Of a stretch of 64,000 nt of DNA, positions 35,302 to 42,919 are shown one piece after another. Numbering within the stretch: position 1 is the first letter of the stretch; every line of letters starts with the position of its first letter. A program made the position numbers and the translations under genes. The DNA comes from JAFGPS01 sp964570855 (lineage in GTDB: Bacteria > Planctomycetota > Phycisphaerae > Sedimentisphaerales > Anaerobacaceae), in the NCBI GenBank assembly GCA_964570855.1, contig CAZMZR010000002.1:1-64000 (forward strand), in the 5' to 3' direction. A model generated the notes under the pieces. That model was given only the letters and a program-made list of their open reading frames with translations, had not been told where the DNA came from and did no database searches.

Positions 35302-37866
35302 TCAGTTTTCACTCGATATATTATCGTTTTGTGACGGAAGCTCATTCATAATAGGTTGTATTTTATGGTCATTGGCATCTAATTGCGGCCAGTCCGGTGC
35401 CGGGGCGTCGGGTTGCAGGACATGCGGTGTGATGAATAACGTCAGCACGCTGTTTCGAGTCGCCTTTTGTGTTTTCTTGAACAAAAGCCCAATGATCGGG
35501 ATATCGCCCAGGATCGGCACTTTGATAACGGCTTCGCTCATTTCCTGCTGGCGCAGGCCGCCAATCACCAGGGTCTGGCCTTCCCGAACAGTGACCGTAG
35601 TTGTGGATTCCCGATTGACCTGTTCCGGTAGACCTGCGTCCGGTGTAAAAGTGAAACTCCCGACTTTAATCGAGACCACCATGCTGATTCGACCGTCCGC
35701 TAAAAGGGTGGGGGTAATGCGGCCCTGGGTATCGGCCGAGATATCGCTCTTCTTGACGATGGGCCGGCCGGATACGTCGTAGCCTTCGTTAAAGAAATAA
35801 TTCAGCGTCTTGCGAATCTGAATTGTGGCTTCCAGACCGCTGACCGCGACCGTGCGCGGGTTGGTCAGAATCGTGCCCTTGCCGTCCTGGACCAGTGCGT
35901 TCAGGCGAACGAAGAACTCCCGTGGCAATTTTCCGACGCCCTGGTAGAAAACCTGGCCGGTTCCGGGGTAGGTGGTAAGTCCGTCTAATGAGGCGTCCGG
36001 GCTAAGGTCGCGAATCGCGTTACCCATAGGCTGGAACATAGCGAACCGTCCCTCGGCGTAAGTCCAGTCCAGCCCGAGCTCACGATTGGCCTCGTCGGTC
36101 AGCTCCACGGCTAACAGATCGACAAGAATCTGGCTGGCTGGCGTGTCGATCAGTTTCAGATTCGCCTGCAGCTCGGCCAGAAGCTCGGCAGGACCCATGA
36201 ACAGCAGGAGATTGCGGGATGTATTCGCAGTGACATATTGATTGTATTTGGTCGGTAATGATGCAAGTGCTTCTTCCACAGTCATATGCAGGGGCTCTAT
36301 CGTCCTTGTGATGATGCCGGAATCGTCTGTGAAAGACTCTGGAGAGGCGGCCTCTGTTGTAATGCCGGCAGGGGTTTGCACCTGCTGCTGTCCGGGCGAT
36401 GTTACGTCGGCCGTTATTGACGAAGCCCGGCCAATTGGAGGCCCGTCACAGGTGCGGGCCAGGGGGCTGATAAGACGCTGCGGCAGGTCCACGCGATAAA
36501 CATCAGGCTGCAGTATCCGGTCGGCTTGGCTGATGATCTTCGATATCGTAATAAGCAACGACCGGCTGTCCGGCGACCATGATATATTGACCACACCGTC
36601 ATCACGATCATCGCTGGCTTCGATCTGCTTGCGATCCAACTCTTCACTCAACAGCAGAAGGTCCTCGGCCTTCCCCGTGGTCATATCATAGATGGTCAGA
36701 GCCGTACGCTGGTTCTCCTCTCGCGAATCGGGACCCCAGTTCCGAACCGTAGAGCGTTTGGTCAGGAAAGCGATTTTCGTGCTGTCATAGGACCATTTCA
36801 TGGCTTCGTAGTCATCGAGTATTCCATCCTTTCGCGGGTAGCTGGTCAAAAGTATCTTATATCCGCCGCTGTTGGGGTCTATGAGATACAGTGTGTCGAT
36901 GCCGTTGCCCTGGATGTCGAAGCGATCCCCTTTGGACAATATGTAGCGCCCGTCCCAGGACCATTGCGGGTCATCGAGCTCGAGCTGGTTCTCTGTAGCG
37001 GGCGAGCTGGCATTGGTCAGATTTCTGGCATCGCTTCCATCGGCGCGGGCGATCCAGGCGTCGCAGCGCTCTCCGCGCTCGCTTTGCGTCATGTCCTTGT
37101 CGAAAGTGAAGGCCAGGACATCATCCACGGGAGACCAGCGAGCATCTCCGGCGCGTAATGATTCACTTCCGATATCAGTTATCATGACAAGGTCGGTTCC
37201 GTCGGGATTGACGGTGACCACGTCAGAGTTGCCGCTGGCTGCCACGAGCAGACTTAGCCTCGGAGGCAGAGATGCACTCCATCGCTGATCTTTCCCCTCG
37301 CCTCGCTCGGGCAGCAGGTGCCATGTCCTTTCCGTAACGGTGTCGTAGAGCCAGATTTGCCGCGTTTCCGTCAGGCCCAGGCGGACCTTGTACGCAAGGT
37401 AGCGATCGTCAGCCGACCAGTAGGGCCCATCATCGGCGTCAAAATTGTTTCTTCGATACGGAGGGGAAATAGTGGTGGATCGATTCTGGCTGATGTCATA
37501 AATACAGGCTGCTCCCTGGCTTTCTTCTTCAGTTGCGTTGGAGAATTCATACGCGATGCGGTCGCCGGCCCAGGACCACTCGGCAAAAAACACATCCCCT
37601 ACCTGGCAGGCAGGCCTGGCTTCGGTGCCGTCGGACTTCATGACGTGCAGTTGCCATTGGGATGAGTCACCCACTTGTCGCGCAAAGGCCACCCAATCGC
37701 CATGCCAGGCCCAGGCCACAGCCCTTGATTTGCCGTCATCCGTCAACTGTACCAGCGTGACTCCCTCGGCGATGATTGCCGAGAGACCTGCCGAACAACA
37801 CAAGAGTAATACACAAAATGTCGTAAAAAGAACGTATTTGAACCTGTTACCTGTGATAACTTGCAT
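35302..37866 (-). CDS. TolB-like beta-propeller fused to a secretin domain
   Basis: ATG 37866 (AGGA upstream, signal peptide FKYVLFTTFCVLLLCCSAGLSA) is preferred to two earlier in-frame codons; it gives 854 residues. Residues about 35-470 are a WD40/PD40-like propeller with repeated units such as AWAWHGDWVAFARQ, AEWSWAGDRIAYEF, WSADDRYLAYK, WSPVDDVLAFTF and WSPDSRSLLITISK. Residues about 535-610 form an STN/N1-like segment (MTVEEALASLPTKYNQYVTA, IDTPASQILVDLLAVEL). Residues about 620-820 form a secretin core (NPRTVAVSGLEATI, GQTLVIGGLR, VPILGDIPIIGLLF, LTLFITPHVL). Secretins form outer-membrane gates; TolB propellers bind envelope partners. The fusion is unusual. Neighbours are a PepSY protein and a two-component system. 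Confidence 0.82.
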   Translation of the reverse strand: MQVITGNRFKYVLFTTFCVLLLCCSAGLSAIIAEGVTLVQLTDDGKSRAVAWAWHGDWVAFARQVGDSSQWQLHVMKSDGTEARPACQVGDVFFAEWSWAGDRIAYEFSNATEEESQGAACIYDISQNRSTTISPPYRRNNFDADDGPYWSADDRYLAYKVRLGLTETRQIWLYDTVTERTWHLLPERGEGKDQRWSASLPPRLSLLVAASGNSDVVTVNPDGTDLVMITDIGSESLRAGDARWSPVDDVLAFTFDKDMTQSERGERCDAWIARADGSDARNLTNASSPATENQLELDDPQWSWDGRYILSKGDRFDIQGNGIDTLYLIDPNSGGYKILLTSYPRKDGILDDYEAMKWSYDSTKIAFLTKRSTVRNWGPDSREENQRTALTIYDMTTGKAEDLLLLSEELDRKQIEASDDRDDGVVNISWSPDSRSLLITISKIISQADRILQPDVYRVDLPQRLISPLARTCDGPPIGRASSITADVTSPGQQQVQTPAGITTEAASPESFTDDSGIITRTIEPLHMTVEEALASLPTKYNQYVTANTSRNLLLFMGPAELLAELQANLKLIDTPASQILVDLLAVELTDEANRELGLDWTYAEGRFAMFQPMGNAIRDLSPDASLDGLTTYPGTGQVFYQGVGKLPREFFVRLNALVQDGKGTILTNPRTVAVSGLEATIQIRKTLNYFFNEGYDVSGRPIVKKSDISADTQGRITPTLLADGRISMVVSIKVGSFTFTPDAGLPEQVNRESTTTVTVREGQTLVIGGLRQQEMSEAVIKVPILGDIPIIGLLFKKTQKATRNSVLTLFITPHVLQPDAPAPDWPQLDANDHKIQPIMNELPSQNDNISSEN

Positions 37867-37969
37867 TTGGCACATTCCTGTAACAATGATTTGCCGCATA
37901 ATCTTATGGGCAGAAGACGGTTTTCATATCAAGCGCGAACGCTTCCGACCGGACATAACGACAAGAAAA

Positions 37970-38000
37970 ACCGCTGAGCAGCAGCCCACCACTCAGCGGT
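37970..38000 (-). terminator. intrinsic terminator after the PepSY gene
   Basis: ACCGCTGAG (37970-37978) and CTCAGCGGT (37992-38000) form a perfect 9-base-pair stem with a 13-base loop. On the minus strand the stem is followed by TTTTTCTT. It sits between the PepSY gene and the TolB-secretin gene, so it should end or reduce transcription into the latter. Confidence 0.8.
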
Positions 38001-38047
38001 GCATATTTTAACATCTATAAGTCGATGTGTCAGTACTTATCCCGGCA

Positions 38048-38863
38048 TTAATCGTCGTCGTTCTTCTCGTTGTTGTCTTCGTCATCGACTTCCATGCCGA
38101 GAAGAGTCCCATTTTCGGCCACTTTTATATCGGTCTCTTGTCCGTCTATTATCACTTCGGCCTCGTAGATTATCTGGCCATTCTCATTTTCCTTCTCTAT
38201 TTCCTTAATCGTTCCGGTTCCAGCCTCTGCAAGAATCGTCGCCTTGACGGCGGCAGGTACCTGGTCAATCGAAACAAGTTCCTCGTCCTCATTTTCCTCA
38301 TCGTCACCATCGTCGTTGTCTTCATCATCATCTTCTTTACCAAGCAGTGTACCATCGGCGGCCACTTTAATCTCGACCTCTTGTCCATCTATAACCACAT
38401 CGGCTTCGTAGATGGCTTGACCATCCTCATTTCCGAGTTCAATCTCTTTAATAGTTCCGGTTCCGGCCTCTGCAAGAATCGTCGCCTTGACGGCGGCAGG
38501 TACCTGGTCAATTGAAACCTGTTCCTCGTCTTCATCCTCTCCCTCGTCATCGTTTGCATCCTCATCATCATTTTCTTTACCAAGCAGTGTACCATCGGCG
38601 GCCACTTTAATCTCGACCTCTTGTCCATCTATAACCACATCGGCTTCGTAGATGGCTTGACCATCCTCATTTCCGAGTTCAATCTCTTTAATAGTTCCGG
38701 TTCCGGCCTCTGCAAGAATCGTCGCCTTGACGGCGGCAGGTACCTGATCGATTGAAACCCTTTCCTCTTTTTCTGCAATCTGTGTAGTAGTCACTGCTCC
38801 AACACACAGCGCTAAACCGGCAACAACCATAAGAGTAATTAGTTTCCAGTGTTTCTTTACCAT
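38048..38863 (-). CDS. exported protein with three PepSY-like units
   Basis: This 271-residue protein has a signal peptide (LITLMVVAGLALCVGAVTTT) and three units of about 80 residues. Each unit reads VSIDQVPAAVKATILAEAG, then GTIKEIE, then IYEA-V-IDGQE--IKVA--GTLLG. This is the PepSY-like fold, found in periplasmic inhibitors and sensors. Units are joined by very acidic linkers (DDDEDNDDGDDEENEDEE), which could bind cations. Units one and two share a 174-base perfect DNA repeat, while unit three has diverged. It is first in the minus-strand block with the TolB-secretin gene and two-component genes. It may act as a periplasmic cation or protein sensor. Confidence 0.85.
   Translation of the reverse strand: MVKKHWKLITLMVVAGLALCVGAVTTTQIAEKEERVSIDQVPAAVKATILAEAGTGTIKEIELGNEDGQAIYEADVVIDGQEVEIKVAADGTLLGKENDDEDANDDEGEDEDEEQVSIDQVPAAVKATILAEAGTGTIKEIELGNEDGQAIYEADVVIDGQEVEIKVAADGTLLGKEDDDEDNDDGDDEENEDEELVSIDQVPAAVKATILAEAGTGTIKEIEKENENGQIIYEAEVIIDGQETDIKVAENGTLLGMEVDDEDNNEKNDDD
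38333..38746. repeat. 174-base perfect direct repeat inside the PepSY gene
   Basis: Bases 38333-38506 and 38573-38746 are identical by eye, with a period of 240 bases. They encode the first two PepSY-like units. The third unit (about 38095-38266) is clearly related but diverged. The pattern indicates a recent in-frame duplication. Confidence 0.85.
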
Positions 38864-38909
38864 TTTTTAGTCTCCATATATTAAAGCTTTTAATCCTACG
38901 GTCCGCCAA

Positions 38910-38951
38910 CGTGGCCGGGCTTGCCGATGCGTTTCGGCTTTGCTAACCACG
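38910..38951 (-). promoter_or_regulatory. structured leader RNA upstream of the PepSY gene
   Basis: On the minus strand, CGTGG...CCACG (outer stem) encloses GCCGA-AACGCA-TCGGC (inner hairpin), with conserved-looking AGCAAAGCC and AAGCCCGG joining segments. It lies about 45-90 bases upstream of the PepSY start. The GCAAAGCC element is reminiscent of c-di-GMP-I riboswitches, but the rest does not fit the consensus by eye. It is reported as an unassigned structured leader. Confidence 0.4.
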
Positions 38952-39036
38952 ATATTATCTAACTTAAAATGAGAAAATTGTGAGAAAAGCGAAATTTTTC
39001 ACTTTTTTTTATTAATCCCAAATTCCATCCGCCTGC

Positions 39037-39960
39037 CTAATCGAACAGTGCCTCCACAAAGGTGGCGGGGTCGAACTCTGCAATATCTTCCGGTTTTTCA
39101 CCCAGACCGACGAATTTGACGGGGATATCAAGCTGGTCTTTTATGGCGATAACGATTCCGCCTCGTGCTGTGCCATCGAGTTTTGCCAGGACTATGCCTG
39201 TTACGTCAATCGCTTCTGTGAAAATTTTTGCCTGAGAGATTGCGTTTTGTCCTGTCGTCGCATCCAGAACCAGCAGCACCTCATGCGGCGAGCCGGGAAT
39301 TTTTCGAGCGACCACATCGCGAATTTTGATTAATTGCTTCATCAGGTCCGTTTTCGTATGCAATCGGCCGGCCGTATCGAGAATCAGGATGTCGGAATTT
39401 CTCGCCAGGGCCGCTTCACAGGCATCGAAGGCCACTGCGGCCGGGTCGCCGCCTGTCTGGTGTTTGACAATCTGGACGCCGATGCGTTCGGCCCAGATAC
39501 TCAACTGCTCGACGGCGGCGGCGCGGAACGTATCGCAGGCGGCAAGCAGGACATTTTTGTTGTTCCGATTTAATATATATGCAAGCTTGGCTATACTTGT
39601 AGTTTTACCGGTGCCGTTGACTCCGGCGACAAGAATAACGGTCGGGCCGTCCTGCGCCTGATGTAATTGCCTGTCGCGATGCGGCCAGTAGCTTTTTATA
39701 TGTTCCTTCAGGAACGGTATTATATCGTCGGTCGTCGCAATCTGCCGGCTGCGATAAGCTTCCCGAAGTTCCGAAACGAGCTTGAGGGTCGTCTCGACGC
39801 CGATATCATCGCTTATAAGCGTTTCCTCCAGCTCGTCAAGCAGGGATTCGTCGATTTTCCTGCCCAAACTGAGCACCGATGAAAGCGAATTCGCTATCTT
39901 GTCCCGTGTTTTGCCCAACCTGTCCTTAAAATAACCGGCGGTTTTGGAAAAAATTCCCAT
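39037..39960 (-). CDS. ftsY: signal recognition particle receptor FtsY
   Basis: This 307-residue SRP-family GTPase has a short NA-type N domain (residues 1-90, with FKDRLGKTRDKI) and the G domain motifs GVNGTGKTTSIAKLA, DTFRAAAVEQL, DTAGRLHTK, TKLDGT-equivalent AKLDGTARGG and GLGEKPEDIAEFD. There is no long acidic N-terminal A domain, so it is a minimal FtsY. It docks ribosome-nascent chain-SRP complexes at the membrane. It is distinguished from Ffh by the missing M domain. It is transcribed divergently from dnaA. Confidence 0.95.
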   Translation of the reverse strand: MGIFSKTAGYFKDRLGKTRDKIANSLSSVLSLGRKIDESLLDELEETLISDDIGVETTLKLVSELREAYRSRQIATTDDIIPFLKEHIKSYWPHRDRQLHQAQDGPTVILVAGVNGTGKTTSIAKLAYILNRNNKNVLLAACDTFRAAAVEQLSIWAERIGVQIVKHQTGGDPAAVAFDACEAALARNSDILILDTAGRLHTKTDLMKQLIKIRDVVARKIPGSPHEVLLVLDATTGQNAISQAKIFTEAIDVTGIVLAKLDGTARGGIVIAIKDQLDIPVKFVGLGEKPEDIAEFDPATFVEALFD

Positions 39961-40276
39961 AGTTGTATGCCTTTCATAAAACTTCGCAGTTCATGCCTCT
40001 GAGATAATATCGGATTTTGCAAAAACTTCAAGTCCGGCCGATATTTAATTCCAAAAAGCTTTTACAGGTTCCGAAAAGATTTGCAACTTTTCCTTTTTTA
40101 CTACAGGAAAAAACTTTGACAAACCGGACATCCACAGGTAAATTACTGTCATTGTCCCACAGAGATTGAGCTTCGGTCGGCGCTAAAACTATGCCGGTCG
40201 GGGGGGACATTAAACAGGAATGAAAAAAGATTAACTTGCTTTTTGGAAAAGACGTAGATTCATAAGGGATGGCGGT
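39961..40276. other. ftsY-dnaA divergent intergenic region
   Basis: No gene is seen. One sequence, ACATCCACA at 40128-40136, matches the DnaA box TTATCCACA at seven of nine positions, but no cluster of boxes is visible, so an origin is not called. A poly-G run (40200-40206) and AT-rich stretches are present; promoters for both genes must lie here. Confidence 0.5.
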
Positions 40277-41596
40277 GTGGCAATCCAGGAAGTTGAAGAA
40301 ATTTTCACTGATATACTCGAACGTGCAAAGGCACTCGACCCGGCCAATGCCCGCAAGTGGTTCGATAAACTGACGGTTTCGCATCTGGACGGCGGCTCGC
40401 TTGTTATTAATTGTCCTGATGAAACGGTCTATCGATACTTGGAAGAAAAATGTAAAAACAGCTTCACACGGGCGGCACAACAGATAACCGGTCATCTTAT
40501 CGCGGTGAACTTCAATGTCAGAACCCATGAAAAGCACAAGGGCGATGTTCGGCCCGATACTCCCGGCCTCAGACTCCATCCCGATTATACATTCGATAAT
40601 TTCGTTGTCGGACCGAGCAATCGGCTTGCACATGCAAGCTGCGTCGCCGTCAGTCAGTCGCCCGGCAATACATATAATCCACTCTTCGTCTATGGCAGTT
40701 CGGGCCTGGGTAAGACGCACCTTCTGCACGCAGTCTGTTTTGAGGCCCGGCGGAAATTTCAGAACACCGTTATCCAGTTCCTAAGCTGCGAGGAATTCGT
40801 TAACAGATTTATCAGGGCCATCGAAGAAGGAAATCTGGTCGGCTTTCAAAGCCAGTTTCGCAGTGTCGATACACTGGTCATTGACGATGTCCAGTTTTTA
40901 CGCGAGCGCGAGCAGAGCCAGGAAGAATTCTTCCACACGTTTAACGCCCTCTATAATAACGGCAAACAGATAATTCTCAGCGCCGACTGCCCGCCGGGCA
41001 AGATCCCGTCACTGGAAGCACGGCTTATAAGCAGGTTTAGCTGGGGTCTGGTTGCCAGAATCGACCCTCCGAGCTACGAAACGAGAGTCGCTATTATTCA
41101 GAAAAAGGCACATCTTCGAGGTTTGAGCATTTCCGATGAAATCGCCGAATATATCGCCCGGAAAGTACATGCAAATATCAGGGAGCTGGAAGGCGCTTTG
41201 ACAACCATCTACGCGGTAGCAACCACGACCAACAAGGAAATCGACCTTGAACTGGCCCAGATCGCTCTGGACGGGCAAATCAAGGCGGCCGCCAGACATA
41301 TAAGCATAACCGATATTATTGGAGTCGTTACAAGTCATTTCGATGTTCGCCTCGCAGATATGCAAAGTAAGAAACGCAGCCAGAGTATAACCGAGCCGCG
41401 GCAGATATGTATGTATTTAGCCAGAAATCTGACTAAACACAGTCTCGAAGAAATCGGGGGACATCTCGGCGGCCGCGACCACACGACTGTGATGCACGCC
41501 TGCAACAAGATAAACATGGCCAAAGACAATGATCCGAAAATGAGTGCGCTGCTCAACGACCTGTCAAAAAAAATCACACACCCCGTCCAGACGTAA
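40277..41596 (+). CDS. dnaA: chromosomal replication initiator DnaA
   Basis: This 439-residue protein starts at GTG with AAGGGA upstream. Domain I (residues 1-80) is followed by a very short linker. The AAA+ domain has Walker A GSSGLGKTH (140-148), Walker B LVIDDVQFL, and sensor motifs SADCPPG and SRFSWGLVARIDPP. Domain IV ends with the DNA-binding signature GGRDHTTVMHACNKI near residue 405. It opens the replication origin. dnaN, gyrB or rpmH are not neighbours here, unlike in many bacteria; the flanking genes are ftsY and trehalose genes. Confidence 0.95.
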   Translation: MAIQEVEEIFTDILERAKALDPANARKWFDKLTVSHLDGGSLVINCPDETVYRYLEEKCKNSFTRAAQQITGHLIAVNFNVRTHEKHKGDVRPDTPGLRLHPDYTFDNFVVGPSNRLAHASCVAVSQSPGNTYNPLFVYGSSGLGKTHLLHAVCFEARRKFQNTVIQFLSCEEFVNRFIRAIEEGNLVGFQSQFRSVDTLVIDDVQFLREREQSQEEFFHTFNALYNNGKQIILSADCPPGKIPSLEARLISRFSWGLVARIDPPSYETRVAIIQKKAHLRGLSISDEIAEYIARKVHANIRELEGALTTIYAVATTTNKEIDLELAQIALDGQIKAAARHISITDIIGVVTSHFDVRLADMQSKKRSQSITEPRQICMYLARNLTKHSLEEIGGHLGGRDHTTVMHACNKINMAKDNDPKMSALLNDLSKKITHPVQT

Positions 41597-41685
41597 AACA
41601 GTAAATAGTCGTTAGCAGATAGTATTTAGCAGCAAAAGTTCCTCTATCTTCTAAAACAATTTTAGAGCAAAGCTGTAATAACGAA

Positions 41686-42918
41686 CTAAATAGTATTGCA
41701 GCGATTTTCTCCGTTAATCACGGCGTTTAGCATATCGAGGTAATCCGAGAGTAATCGAGTTATTAGGAACTCTTTTCGGACTTTTGCTTTTGCTTTTTCA
41801 CCCATACCCTTTGCTTCATTCGGATTCTTGATAATATGAACAATCCTATCAGCGAAACCGTCTATATCATACGGGTCGAGCAGGTACCCGCTTTCTCCGT
41901 CGTCGATTTGTGAAGGGATGCCGCCGACATTGGAGGCAACAACAGGTGTGCCTTTCCAGAGGGCCTCCGTGACCGACAGGCAAAATCCTTCTTTTGTGGA
42001 CTTTTGTATGATAACACTTGAAAACTTCTGGATTGAATTTACAAGAAAATCATTATTTCCAACAACAAACATTACATCCCCTTTATCGACATATTTTTTT
42101 GCCTTGCGGAATGTCCTTGTGTACATCTGCACTCCTTCGGGATCATCGCCCGCCAGGTTGTAACAGAAGATCAGCCTGCAATCGACCTTTTCCCTGACTC
42201 TCTTGAATACTTCGAGAACTCCCTCGGGATCTTTCCACGGATCAAGCCGGGAGACCTGGGTGATTATCGGTTTATCTGTTGGAATGCCGGCTTTTTTGAT
42301 ATATTCCATCACGGTCTTTTCGGGTAATTCTATGTTCTTATGATTCAGCGGATTAATCGCCGGGTGTATCATTCTTTGGTCTATCGGAAGATCGTGTTTG
42401 TAATACTTTTCACTCGATACAACAATCTGGTCGTATTTGAGCAGAAAGCCCGTGAGAAAATCCCATAACTGGGCATTCGGCTCGGTCAGGTCGATATGAC
42501 AACGCCATATCCAGGGCTGGCGTTTCCTGTAGGACCTGATCAATGCAAGCGGCTGGGGGTCGTGGACGATAACACAGTCATGGTCGAAGTGGGTAAACCT
42601 CGAGTAATTGCCGTTGACCTGCAAGTACAATTCCTTCTTATTCTCGGTGAGATTTATCTTGGCACCCTGGAGGGCGTTATGAAAGCTCTTGGTAATCTCG
42701 AAGAAATCCGATGTGCCATGCAGGATTCTCCAGCCGGTATCGATACCCACGTCATTCATAAGCATAACCAGCGAATAGAGTATCTCGGCAACTCCGCCGC
42801 CCATATATGTGCTGTTTACGTGCACGATATGCCTGCCGTAAAGACCTCTTGCCCTGGCATAAATTTCGGCTAATGTTTTATCCGATACAATCCCACGGAA
42901 TTCTTCAAGACTTAACAT
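41686..42918 (-). CDS. treT: TreT-like trehalose glycosyltransferase (GT4)
   Basis: This 410-residue GT4 enzyme has VNSTYMGGGVAEILYSLVML, HDPQPLALI, WRCHIDLTEPN, TQVSRLDPWKDPEGV and the acidic EGFCLSVTEALWKG motif, closing with SNVGGIPSQIDDGESGYL. These features match the trehalose synthase/phosphorylase TreT group, which joins nucleotide-sugar glucose to glucose. It starts one base after the otsAB stop and has AAGGAG 5 bases before its ATG, so both genes form one operon. It is cytoplasmic. An annotation as trehalose phosphorylase is an alternative within the same group. Confidence 0.85.
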   Translation of the reverse strand: MLSLEEFRGIVSDKTLAEIYARARGLYGRHIVHVNSTYMGGGVAEILYSLVMLMNDVGIDTGWRILHGTSDFFEITKSFHNALQGAKINLTENKKELYLQVNGNYSRFTHFDHDCVIVHDPQPLALIRSYRKRQPWIWRCHIDLTEPNAQLWDFLTGFLLKYDQIVVSSEKYYKHDLPIDQRMIHPAINPLNHKNIELPEKTVMEYIKKAGIPTDKPIITQVSRLDPWKDPEGVLEVFKRVREKVDCRLIFCYNLAGDDPEGVQMYTRTFRKAKKYVDKGDVMFVVGNNDFLVNSIQKFSSVIIQKSTKEGFCLSVTEALWKGTPVVASNVGGIPSQIDDGESGYLLDPYDIDGFADRIVHIIKNPNEAKGMGEKAKAKVRKEFLITRLLSDYLDMLNAVINGENRCNTI

Positions 42919-42919
42919 A

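Noticed and set aside
38027..38515. Plus-strand 162-codon frame across the PepSY gene
   Set aside because: Repeats of the true minus-strand gene give a long open antisense frame; the product has no signal or family.
38333..38746. CRISPR-like direct repeats
   Set aside because: The repeats are 174 bases, two copies, inside a coding gene; not a CRISPR array.
40100..40200. Replication origin next to dnaA
   Set aside because: Only one seven-of-nine DnaA box; a cluster would be needed.
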